A stretch of 64,000 bases of DNA from Vulcanimicrobiota bacterium. GTDB taxonomy: Bacteria; Vulcanimicrobiota; Vulcanimicrobiia; Eremiobacterales; Eremiobacteraceae. Below the pieces are notes generated by a model. It had not been told where the DNA came from. It saw only the letters and a list, made by a program, of their open reading frames with translations, and searched no databases. Below, in pieces: positions 9,061-16,719 of the stretch (position 1 is its first letter; every line of letters starts with the position of its first letter). The stretch is taken from positions 26,699 to 90,698 of the forward strand of contig JABCYQ010000011.1 in the NCBI GenBank assembly GCA_013290125.1, given 5' to 3'. The translations under genes were made by a program, and so were the position numbers.

Positions 9061-9360
9061 GTGAGCATGATCCAAAAAACACGAGAGATCAATGGGGACA
9101 TGACGGTCCGCGAGGCAGGGAAGAAAGGCGGCGACGCGGTCCGCGATAAGTACGGTCCAACGTTTTACGAAGAGATCGGCCGCAAGGGCGGCGAGAAGAC
9201 AAAAGAACGGCACGGCCCGGAATTTTACGAGAACATCGGTCAAAAGGGCGGTAACGCGGTCAAGGACAAGTACGGCCAAGGTTTTTATGAAGAGATCGGC
9301 CACAAGGGCGGTCAGAAAGTCAAACGCCTTATTGAAGAGGCGAAGCGCGCCGAACGCTAG
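9061..9360 (+). CDS. KGG-repeat general stress protein (GsiB/YciG-like)
   Basis: Small, very hydrophilic protein of about 99 residues. It has four KGG motifs (GKKGG, GRKGG, GQKGG, GHKGG) spaced about 20 residues apart and separated by repeats of the form RxKYGPxFYEEI. Such proteins belong to the desiccation and general stress family (GsiB, YciG) and are thought to be largely disordered and protective. I chose the GTG at 9061 because GGGG lies six bases before it. The ATGs at 9067 and 9100 are alternatives; the repeats are intact in all cases. A possible stress-type promoter lies about 70 bases upstream. Confidence 0.85.
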   Translation: MSMIQKTREINGDMTVREAGKKGGDAVRDKYGPTFYEEIGRKGGEKTKERHGPEFYENIGQKGGNAVKDKYGQGFYEEIGHKGGQKVKRLIEEAKRAER

Positions 9361-9376
9361 GGGGTCCTGACCTTAC

Positions 9377-10465
9377 ATGACGCCGCACACCCTCACGGAT
9401 CATGCGCACCTTAAAGCGCATGATCCGCATGATATGATCGGCGCGATTTTGGGCTTGCCCGAACAGTTCGAGCAAGCAAAACGCGTCGCACTTGCAGCGG
9501 ACCTCGGCGCACTCAAAGGCAAGCGCTTCAGTTCGGTCGTCGTCGCCGGACTCGGCGGCTCTGCGATCGGCGGCGATCTTCTGCGCGCGGTATTCGAACC
9601 GATCCTCAAATGTCCGGTGGTCGTCGTCCGCGACTACGGACTTCCGGGATTTGTCGGTTCCGAGACGCTCGTCGTCGCGTCCAGCAACTCCGGCAATACC
9701 GAAGAGACGTTGAGCGCGTATGCGCAAGCGCGCAAGGCCGGCGCCTCGATCCTTGCGGCGACGACCGGCGGCAAACTCGATGCGCTCGCCGAGGCCGATA
9801 GCGTGCCGTCCATCACGTTGCCTGTAACGGGGCTGCAGCCGCGAGCGGCAGTCGGCTACTCGTTCGTGCCGCTGGTGGTGGCCTTTGCGCGCATCGGTCT
9901 GCTTCCGGATGCCGTGCTGAGCGATATCGACGAAGCCGTTACGGTGCTGGGAACGGTTCGCACTGAATGCGGTCCCGACGTTCCGGTCGAGAGCAACCTC
10001 GCGAAGGGTCTAGCCAACGGGTGGCTCGGCAAGATCCCGTTCATCTACGGCTCGCAGGCCGAGCGCGGGGTCGTCGCCTACCGCTGGAAGACGCAGATCT
10101 CGGAGAACGCCAAAGCGCTCGCCGTTGCAAACGTCTTCCCTGAACTCAATCACAATGAGACCGTGGGCTGGAGCGGCACGCACGGCCAGGCCGAGATCGA
10201 GAAACAACTGACGGTTACCCTGCTGCGCGACTCAACCGAGCCGTCGCACATCGTTCGACGCGTCGAACTCACCAAGGAATTGCTAGCCGAACGGCACGTG
10301 CACATCGATGAGGTGTGGGCGAAAGGGAAGAGCGCGCTCGCGCGCATGTTCTCGCTCGTCTACGTCGGCGATTTCGCGTCGTGCTATCTCGCGCTTGCAT
10401 ACGGCGAGGACCCCACACCCGTCGCCGCGATCGACTGGCTAAAAAAACAACTCGCGAAGGTCTGA
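9377..10465 (+). CDS. Bifunctional phosphoglucose/phosphomannose isomerase
   Basis: 362 residues. Interconverts glucose-6-phosphate or mannose-6-phosphate with fructose-6-phosphate. The N-terminal SIS domain has VVAGLGGSAIGGDLLRAV and SSNSGNTEETLSAY, the sugar-phosphate-binding serines. PRAAVGYSFVPLV is the signature that separates this bifunctional family from classical Pgi. The C-terminal half holds FPELNHNETVGWSG, with the conserved glutamate and histidine. It probably feeds glycolysis or GDP-mannose precursor supply. A GGGGG motif eleven bases before the ATG may be the ribosome-binding site. The gene sits 16 bases after the KGG gene and may share its transcript. Confidence 0.92.
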   Translation: MTPHTLTDHAHLKAHDPHDMIGAILGLPEQFEQAKRVALAADLGALKGKRFSSVVVAGLGGSAIGGDLLRAVFEPILKCPVVVVRDYGLPGFVGSETLVVASSNSGNTEETLSAYAQARKAGASILAATTGGKLDALAEADSVPSITLPVTGLQPRAAVGYSFVPLVVAFARIGLLPDAVLSDIDEAVTVLGTVRTECGPDVPVESNLAKGLANGWLGKIPFIYGSQAERGVVAYRWKTQISENAKALAVANVFPELNHNETVGWSGTHGQAEIEKQLTVTLLRDSTEPSHIVRRVELTKELLAERHVHIDEVWAKGKSALARMFSLVYVGDFASCYLALAYGEDPTPVAAIDWLKKQLAKV

Positions 10466-10476
10466 CCGATTTGTAC

Positions 10477-10490
10477 TAGGGCAAGCATCG
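10477..10490 (+). repeat. Half of a family-C palindrome
   Basis: TAGGGCAAGCATCG matches one arm and the loop of the family-C element seen complete at 40739-40790 (on the opposite strand). The second arm is missing here (it continues TTCCGG). It lies twelve bases after the end of the isomerase gene, so it looks like a decayed copy. Confidence 0.5.
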
Positions 10491-10547
10491 TTCCGGAAGA
10501 TTTCTCAGCAACTCTTGATACCGAAGCGATTCGCCCAGGCGTAGGTC

Positions 10548-11138
10548 CTATGGTTGCGGGATGTCCGCCCGATCTCTCTCGAAAGCTTCGGCCGTTGCGA
10601 TCGACTTTTCATCGCACTTCATCCGGCGCACCCCGGGGGGATAGTAGCCGTCCGAGTTCGCGAGTAGCGACCGTTCGGAGAGGACCGCCAAGTATTCGAA
10701 ACTCGTCCACGTGCCGGGCGAGCTAACCTTGCGCCGGATCAGGACCACGGGTTCGAGCTGCTTCCACGCTTTGAACACCACCCCATCAAATAGATCGCAG
10801 ACGACAGAGCGATCGATGATGCGTAGTTTTACAAAGACACCCATCCTCTCAAAGAAGTTTCCCACGACCCTAACGGGCTCTATTTCGGGCGACCAAACTT
10901 TGGCCCCTAACTTGCTCCTGCCAGCCGGGTCCGCAAGGAGCTTCGGCACTTCTTCGGTCACAAAATGATAGGCCCGCAGGAACTCATCGGATGCCATTGT
11001 CTCGCTCATCGCGGTAATGGCTGCGATCTGGTTGCTCGACCGCATGTGGCGCAATTGCAAGAGCGCCGCGACCGCCGTTGCCGCGATCACGACAAAAGTG
11101 CCGATGGACGCGATGGTGCTCCAGATTTCAAGCGACAT
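10548..11138 (-). CDS. Membrane-anchored protein, DUF4760-like
   Basis: 196 residues with one N-terminal transmembrane helix (about 7-29) followed by LRHMRSSNQ and a soluble, mostly helical domain. The order (short N-terminus, one helix, QLRH-R-SNQ, then a cytoplasmic domain with EEVP and FFERMGVFVK) is like the DUF4760 family, whose role is unknown. An AGAGGT motif seven bases before the ATG supports the start. Base composition looks somewhat less GC-rich than its neighbours. It lies downstream of the lptC-like gene on the same strand, with no obvious link to lipopolysaccharide export. Confidence 0.7.
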   Translation of the reverse strand: MSLEIWSTIASIGTFVVIAATAVAALLQLRHMRSSNQIAAITAMSETMASDEFLRAYHFVTEEVPKLLADPAGRSKLGAKVWSPEIEPVRVVGNFFERMGVFVKLRIIDRSVVCDLFDGVVFKAWKQLEPVVLIRRKVSSPGTWTSFEYLAVLSERSLLANSDGYYPPGVRRMKCDEKSIATAEAFERDRADIPQP

Positions 11139-11164
11139 GGCGCTACCTCTTTGCCAATTTCGGT

Positions 11165-11734
11165 TTAGGGGTGGACTTTGACCGTCGATAATCCCGTGCG
11201 GATCGAGCCGTCGTGAAAATCTACGCTCACGTCGTTGCCCACGAAGTGCGATTTCTTATACAGTATGTCGACGCTGCCCGGACACGTCAATGTCTGCAGC
11301 GGCTGGCTCCAGTTCACATTGTCCGCGCGGATGTCGCGCGGCTGCGCTCCTGAGAGCGCCCAGACGTGCACATCGCCGGTGGCCGAGTAGTTCTGCGAGC
11401 GCGTGTCGAGCGTGACCGAGTTCGCGCTCAACCGATACGCGGGCTTACCCTTCTCGTAGTACGTGGCATTGTGCACGCCGATGTACGTCGTCTGACCACC
11501 GTCCGTGGACGTCTGCGCCGAATCCGCTCCGAACTTCCAGCCGAGTTTCGTGCCTCGCTGTCCCTGCACTTGCAGCAATTGCATCGCGACTTGATTGATG
11601 CCGGATTCCGGCGGTAGCGGCGGCGCGAGAATCGCGCTCACGAAAAGGTAGACGTAGGTCACGGCCGCCAGCGCTATCGCGGTGTACAACCACGTTCGCC
11701 AGGTCGGGCGAAAGCCGCCCGCGCGCGCGCTCAT
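11165..11734 (-). CDS. lptC: LPS export periplasmic protein LptC-like
   Basis: About 189 residues: one N-terminal transmembrane helix (TAIALAAVTYVYLFVSAIL) followed by a beta-rich domain of the LptC/OstA type. GVHNATYYEKGKPAYRLSANSVTLD and YSATGDVHVWA show the 'write a function into strands' pattern of these beta-jellyrolls. LptC bridges the inner-membrane LptB2FG exporter to the periplasmic LptA/LptD bridge. The start at 11734 gives an ATGA overlap with the stop of lnt; an in-frame start eight codons earlier exists but lies inside lnt. Family call is from fold pattern and context, so the symbol is provisional. Confidence 0.75.
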   Translation of the reverse strand: MSARAGGFRPTWRTWLYTAIALAAVTYVYLFVSAILAPPLPPESGINQVAMQLLQVQGQRGTKLGWKFGADSAQTSTDGGQTTYIGVHNATYYEKGKPAYRLSANSVTLDTRSQNYSATGDVHVWALSGAQPRDIRADNVNWSQPLQTLTCPGSVDILYKKSHFVGNDVSVDFHDGSIRTGLSTVKVHP

Positions 11735-13272
11735 GCCGGGCCGCGCGCCGAGCGCCATCCCATCGCCTGCACGCGTGCAGGCACGAGGCCGACGAGCAAC
11801 GCGACGGCAGCGAGCAGTACGAGCCAGAGCGCTCCGAAGCGATCGTACGGCGTCTCAACGGGCGCGCCGATCGGCGCTACGATGGAGCCGGCGACGTCGA
11901 GCGGCAACTGCGCTACCACGCGACCATCAGGATCGATGATCCCCGAGATCCCTGTCGCGGCCGAGCGCACGACCCAACGGCCGGTCTGCACCGCGTCGAT
12001 CACGGACATGTCGAAGTGCTGATACGGACCGGCAGTGTCGCCCCACCATGCGTCGTCGGTGACGACGACAAGCGTGGAAGCGCCGGCGTTGGCCGTCGCG
12101 CGCGTGTACGCCGCGAAGCCGGACTCGTAGCAGACGAGCAACCCGGCTGACATGCCGCCGGCCGTCAGCAAGTGCGGCCCGGGACCGGGAAAGAAATCCG
12201 AAGCTTGATTCATGAGCGGCAAATGCCGCAGCACGCGATCGAACGGCAAGTATTCGGCGAACGGCACCAAGATGTGCTTGTCGTACACGCCGCCCAGCCG
12301 GCCGGCCGGTGTCAGATCCAAAACCGCGTTGTGATAGCCGCGCGGCGTCAGCTTATCCAGCGTGCCTGCGAGAATGGAGACGTCCGCGGACGCCGCGTCT
12401 TGCTGCAGATCGTGCAGCAACCACGGCTCTTGCAATGGATACGCGGTGACGACCGTCTCCGGCCAAACGACGACGCGCGCGCCCCCGGCGGCGGCTTTGC
12501 GCGTGAGCGACGTGTACAGTTCGAGCGTGTGCGCAAAGATCTCAGGACTCCACTTGACGCGCTGCGAGATGTTGCCTTGCGCCACGCCGACGCGCAGATG
12601 TGGCGCCGGCAGCACGACGTGCGAACGCTGGGCGTCGCCGAGTGCGACGAGCAAGACGAGGGCGCCGAGCACGGCGGCGGACACGCGCTTTGCAGTATCC
12701 GTGCCCCAGACAAGACCGGCGACGGCGGAATTGACGAGCGCGAAAATAGCGGTCAGACCATAGACGCCCGCGTACGCGGCGATCGGCAGCAGCCACGACA
12801 CGTGCGCGCCAACAAACCCGAGCGAGCCGAACGGCACGCCCATCGACCCGCGCGTGCGCACGAAGTCGACGAGCAGCCAGGCGGCGGGTGCGGCGAACAC
12901 CGCCGCCACGCCATAACCGCGGCGACAGATGAGAGAGACCAACACCGCGACAGCGGCAAATGAGAAACCTTGCCATGCGGCCATGAGCACGAGCGCGAGA
13001 AGCTTCCAAGCGCCGATGAAGTCGCCGAGCGAATTCGGAACCCAGTCCATCGTGATGCCGAAGTAGATCGCGCCGGACAACCAGCCCCACCAGAACGCGG
13101 ACAGCAAGGGCGCTCTGGACCACAGCCAGAACATCGGCGCGGCCGCGACGAACGCAAACAGCCACCAATTCGTTTTAGGAAAAGCTAGCGCAAGCGCGAT
13201 CGGGGCGAGCAGCGCTATCACGATCTTCAGCGCCGGCTGCAAGGATTCGGGATTGACTCTACCCACGGGCAT
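11731..13272 (-). CDS. lnt: Apolipoprotein N-acyltransferase
   Basis: Final step of lipoprotein maturation: acylates the N-terminal cysteine of apolipoproteins in the inner membrane. About 513 residues. Six to seven hydrophobic segments fill the first 210 residues. The periplasmic nitrilase domain follows, with the catalytic glutamate in VVVWPETVVTAYP, lysine in YDKHILVPFAEYLP and cysteine in LLVCYESGF. A last transmembrane helix (LWLVLLAAVALLVGLVP) ends the protein. I start it at the ATG at 13272; the open frame extends 40 codons further upstream, antisense to a lipoprotein gene. Either choice overlaps the divergent neighbour. The stop overlaps lptC. Confidence 0.93.
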   Translation of the reverse strand: MPVGRVNPESLQPALKIVIALLAPIALALAFPKTNWWLFAFVAAAPMFWLWSRAPLLSAFWWGWLSGAIYFGITMDWVPNSLGDFIGAWKLLALVLMAAWQGFSFAAVAVLVSLICRRGYGVAAVFAAPAAWLLVDFVRTRGSMGVPFGSLGFVGAHVSWLLPIAAYAGVYGLTAIFALVNSAVAGLVWGTDTAKRVSAAVLGALVLLVALGDAQRSHVVLPAPHLRVGVAQGNISQRVKWSPEIFAHTLELYTSLTRKAAAGGARVVVWPETVVTAYPLQEPWLLHDLQQDAASADVSILAGTLDKLTPRGYHNAVLDLTPAGRLGGVYDKHILVPFAEYLPFDRVLRHLPLMNQASDFFPGPGPHLLTAGGMSAGLLVCYESGFAAYTRATANAGASTLVVVTDDAWWGDTAGPYQHFDMSVIDAVQTGRWVVRSAATGISGIIDPDGRVVAQLPLDVAGSIVAPIGAPVETPYDRFGALWLVLLAAVALLVGLVPARVQAMGWRSARGPA

Positions 13273-14140
13273 AACTCGTAACTTGCGCTTCGCAGCGGCC
13301 GCGCTGGCTATCGCTGTCACGGCCATCGCTGCGTGCGGCCGGGGTCCGGTCTTCCCGCCCACCATTTCCGGTCCACCCGTCGGATCCATCACGTTTAAGT
13401 TCTACGTCGACCTGACCAACGGCAGCATCACTCCAGGCAGCGGCGCGTACATCATCGGCCTGAACATCAACCAAGGCCTGAACAACGTGTACGGATCGCC
13501 CGAACAGCCCGGCTATCCAACGTTCGCCGAGGCGCAAGGACTGACGTACGCCCACTGGGATCAAGAATTGTTCTACGGCACGTGCCCCTCCGGACAGAAC
13601 ATCAACGGCTTTTGCAATCCGACGTTGCCGGCGAACCAATTCCTGTACGCGTACAAAGCGTTCACCGGCGGCGGCTCCAACACGGTGAAGTGGTTGACCA
13701 TCACCCAAGTGCCGCCGAACTCGTATCTTTTCTTTCCGAACAACAGCTTCTCGAACGGCTCCGGTAACGCGATGCAGATCACGATTCCGATCACCGCGCT
13801 GAACTTGCGGCCATCGCCCACGCCGATACCCGGCTCGTCCGCGTCGCCCACGCCGGCGCCCACCCCGGACAATGTGTACGTTCAGTTCTTCACCGTCGAC
13901 ACCAACGGCGTTCCCCAAGACCAGATGTCGTGCGGGCTGAACTCGCAAGACACGATTCCGAACATCAGCCTTTCCGTCCGCAGAGTGTATACGTTCCTTG
14001 CCTGCGCGAACAAGCCCGGCGGCGGTCCCACCGATCCGAATCTGGGGATCTATGGCGGCGAGATCGACGTGAACCCCTTGCCTGGCCCATCTCCGTCGCC
14101 ATCCCAATCCCCGGTTCCATCGCCATCGCCGTCCGCCTGA
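13253..14140 (+). CDS. Lipoprotein of unknown function
   Basis: 295 residues. TTG start supported by AAGGA seven bases upstream. The leader ends in a lipobox TAIAAC, so cysteine about 28 should be lipidated and the protein membrane-anchored. The mature domain opens with SITFKFYVDLTNGSI and has several aromatic- and asparagine-rich strands. A proline/serine linker (PSPTPIPGSSASPTPAPTP) splits two beta-rich parts, and the C-terminus is another proline/serine run (about ten residues). No enzyme motif is visible. The coding start overlaps the divergent lnt start by 20 bases. Confidence 0.8.
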   Translation: MTLPTGITRNLRFAAAALAIAVTAIAACGRGPVFPPTISGPPVGSITFKFYVDLTNGSITPGSGAYIIGLNINQGLNNVYGSPEQPGYPTFAEAQGLTYAHWDQELFYGTCPSGQNINGFCNPTLPANQFLYAYKAFTGGGSNTVKWLTITQVPPNSYLFFPNNSFSNGSGNAMQITIPITALNLRPSPTPIPGSSASPTPAPTPDNVYVQFFTVDTNGVPQDQMSCGLNSQDTIPNISLSVRRVYTFLACANKPGGGPTDPNLGIYGGEIDVNPLPGPSPSPSQSPVPSPSPSA

Positions 14141-14160
14141 GCGAATCCGCCGCATCGGTC

Positions 14161-16689
14161 TCACTGTCCGAAGCTCTGGTTGACGATCGGCCCTGAGTTG
14201 TTGATGCCGAAGTTCACCGCCTGGTTCGGGAACGCGAGCAGGTTCAGCGAGAAGTCCACTTCTTTCAACGCCTGCCGATACGCGACGCGGATCTGATAGC
14301 AATTCTCGACCGTATGCGTCAGGAAGTACGACTGGTTTTGCAGACCGTGCAGTTTGAAGTCGTAGTCGCCTTGGAATTCTAAGTAGTCGTTCTTGCCGAT
14401 GGGCGTTGCGAGTGAGATGTTGGTGGGCCCGTAGCCCGGACGCTGAACACCAGCCACGCCGTTCGGATCGTAGGTCGTTCCAAGGCTCACGCTCGTGACC
14501 GGAGTGGGTTGCCACAAGAACTGATACGAGACCGGGCTGAGCAGCTTTTGATGGAAGTCGTAGTCCGTGGACGCGCTGAAGCGATACGTGCTTCCGCTGT
14601 AGACGTTGAGCACCTCGCCGAGTTGGTCTTGGCCGGTCGCGGAATCGAACGACGGCATCGGCGTAAAGCCGCGCACGCTCATCTCGTCGTACGAGAGTGT
14701 GTTGTCCGCGTGCGTGCCGAAAAGCGTGCGCAATTCCAGCGATTCGCCGATCGTGCCGAGCAAGTCGCCGGTGCCGTACATATCCTGGCGGATCGTGCCG
14801 GTCGCAGTGACGTCGGAATTCTGGCCGATCGGGAAAAAGGCGCTGCCGATCTGCGACGTGATGTCCAGCCTCGACGTCTTGATCCCCGTGGGCCGGTAGT
14901 CGAACTGATCGTTGTAGATGCCGTCGGTCACGGTGACGGTCAACGGCAGCCGCAGCGAAGAGATCTGGAACGGCCGCGAGCGGAGCGTCAGCTCCGGCAC
15001 TTTCTGAAATCCTTGCGTGTCCGCGACCGTGCCGGGGACTGGCGTCGCGCCGGCGGTCGGGGCCGGCTGCGGATTGGTTATCTGTTCACCGTGCGACGTA
15101 TCGATCACGAGATCGCCGTCGAACAGCGGTGCCGTGAAATGCGTGTCGGCCGTGAAGTTGACCTGGCGCGAGTACGAGCCCGGGTTCGTGTTGCCTTGGA
15201 ACTGCAGGCCGATCGCTTGGCTGAACGTGGGCGTGAAGTTGATGATGTGGTTCACGCTCGCGCCAAGGCTGCTCGAAGATCCCGTGGTCGAGACGTTGCC
15301 GACATACGACGTCGTGCTTCTCGCTCCGGCGTGCGTCAGGTTGATGCCGGCAGTCGTCGTGGACGGGATACTCGACGCCACCACGCTCTGTCCGCTGTAG
15401 CTCAACTGCAGCGCTCCGCTGACGTGATGCCCGAGAATCTGGTCGACGTTGAGGGTGACCTGCTCCGACGACTTCTGTCCGGTCAGATTGCGTTGCGTCG
15501 CATTGTTCTGCAGCGTGTAGAAACTCGCGTAGCCGCTGCCTTTGCCGTCTTGTCGGGCGAAGTAGACGTCCATACCGAGACCGATGCCGACTTTCTGGAA
15601 ATAGTCGACGTGATACGTGCCGTAGTAGTACGGACTGCGATAAAAACTGATGTACGTCCGTGCGAACACGCCCTCGGTCGTGTTGTAGCCGAGGCGCGGC
15701 GCGATCACCGACTCCCGGTGCGCCGCGACCGCGGACAGCGGCAACACGACGATTCCAAGTGCTGCGACCAAAAAATTGCCGAGGTAGAGCGCAGAGCTAT
15801 GCGCGACGACCCGATCACCGGGATGGATATCGATCTCTTTGCCCGAGATATGGTAGGCGACGTGATCGAGCGAGCACGTCGTGACCCAGCCGTGATGAAG
15901 CACGGAGCTGCCGTTCGCGGCGACGTCGAGTTCCTTACCTTTGAAATAGACGTAGCCTTGGATCGGCTCGCCTTGGAACGTGACGGCCGCCGTCTCGCCG
16001 GCGACATCATAGAGCGCGATCGTGCTCTTGACGGTGTCGAACGCCAGCGACGACGCGGTTGCCGTGTCGCCGTCGGCGCCGACGAAGTGCACGTGGCCGG
16101 TCATGCGCACGATCTTGTCGCTGGCGGTGTAGACGGCCTGATCGCCGCTGATGTCGACGCTATTCGTCGTGAGGTGCACGTGGCCATCGGCGGTCATGTC
16201 GCTCTTGACGCTGCCGACCACGCGATCCGCGGTGATCAAAACGACGTCGGGCGGCAAGGGAGTCGCGCCCGGCGACGCGTTTGGTGAGACTGCAAACGTC
16301 TGCGTCGGCTGCGGGCCCGACTGCGGCGCGTTGCCGGTGGTCGGATATTCATCGCTGTTCGGAGCCGTTGTAGCAAAGACAGGTGGGGGTGGAGACGGCG
16401 TGGCCATCGGCGATGCCGACGGCGACGGCAGTGGCGACGGCGATGTTGTCACCGCCGGCGTCGGCGAGCTGGCCGGCGTCGGGGAATTGTCTGAAGGGGC
16501 CGATGCTAGTCGGCCTGACATCGGGCCGACCTTTAAGGTCGGCGGCCGGACCGTTGAGGTCCGCCCTACATTTACATGACCGATGGCGATAGACGGAATT
16601 GGCGGGAACGCCAGCGCAAAGCAGAGCGCCAACGCAAAAGTCTTGCTGGCACCGTGCGCGATCCGGCGCAGCGTGCGGCGACGAGTCAA
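14161..16689 (-). CDS. lptD: LptD/OstA-like outer-membrane LPS assembly protein
   Basis: 842 residues. A basic N-terminus and hydrophobic leader are followed by a proline/serine/threonine-rich linker (about 65-145). An OstA/LptA-like beta domain (about 146-290) reads DVVLITADRVVGSVKSDMTADGHV in parts (ITADRVVG, ADGHVHL, SGDQAVYTASDKIVRMTGHV). A long C-terminal region of alternating strands looks like the LptD barrel. LptD inserts lipopolysaccharide into the outer leaflet. The paired cysteines of E. coli LptD are not seen. Residues about 39-67 are encoded by three inserted palindromic repeats. The start is TTG, with AGGGT seven bases upstream. It lies 30 bases after the LptF/G-type gene. Confidence 0.82.
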   Translation of the reverse strand: MTRRRTLRRIAHGASKTFALALCFALAFPPIPSIAIGHVNVGRTSTVRPPTLKVGPMSGRLASAPSDNSPTPASSPTPAVTTSPSPLPSPSASPMATPSPPPPVFATTAPNSDEYPTTGNAPQSGPQPTQTFAVSPNASPGATPLPPDVVLITADRVVGSVKSDMTADGHVHLTTNSVDISGDQAVYTASDKIVRMTGHVHFVGADGDTATASSLAFDTVKSTIALYDVAGETAAVTFQGEPIQGYVYFKGKELDVAANGSSVLHHGWVTTCSLDHVAYHISGKEIDIHPGDRVVAHSSALYLGNFLVAALGIVVLPLSAVAAHRESVIAPRLGYNTTEGVFARTYISFYRSPYYYGTYHVDYFQKVGIGLGMDVYFARQDGKGSGYASFYTLQNNATQRNLTGQKSSEQVTLNVDQILGHHVSGALQLSYSGQSVVASSIPSTTTAGINLTHAGARSTTSYVGNVSTTGSSSSLGASVNHIINFTPTFSQAIGLQFQGNTNPGSYSRQVNFTADTHFTAPLFDGDLVIDTSHGEQITNPQPAPTAGATPVPGTVADTQGFQKVPELTLRSRPFQISSLRLPLTVTVTDGIYNDQFDYRPTGIKTSRLDITSQIGSAFFPIGQNSDVTATGTIRQDMYGTGDLLGTIGESLELRTLFGTHADNTLSYDEMSVRGFTPMPSFDSATGQDQLGEVLNVYSGSTYRFSASTDYDFHQKLLSPVSYQFLWQPTPVTSVSLGTTYDPNGVAGVQRPGYGPTNISLATPIGKNDYLEFQGDYDFKLHGLQNQSYFLTHTVENCYQIRVAYRQALKEVDFSLNLLAFPNQAVNFGINNSGPIVNQSFGQ
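16489..16575. repeat. Three palindromes inserted in frame in the lptD-like gene
   Basis: On the plus strand this 87-base block reads as a family-A copy (GGCCGA / TCGGCC from 16498), a variant palindrome (GCCGACC-TTTAA-GGTCGGC), and a family-B copy in reverse orientation (GGACC-GTTGA-GGTCC, then CCCTACATTT). On the minus strand it is translated without a stop as residues about 39-67 of the LptD-like protein, between the signal sequence and the proline-rich linker. Confidence 0.85.
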
Positions 16690-16719
16690 GAATTCGACCC
16701 TATGCCTGGGCGGCGCGCA

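Noticed and set aside
14509..16287. Plus-strand open frame of 592 codons opposite the lptD-like gene
   Set aside because: Composition is dominated by R, V, A and D without motif or signal peptide. The minus-strand frame has a convincing OstA and barrel pattern.
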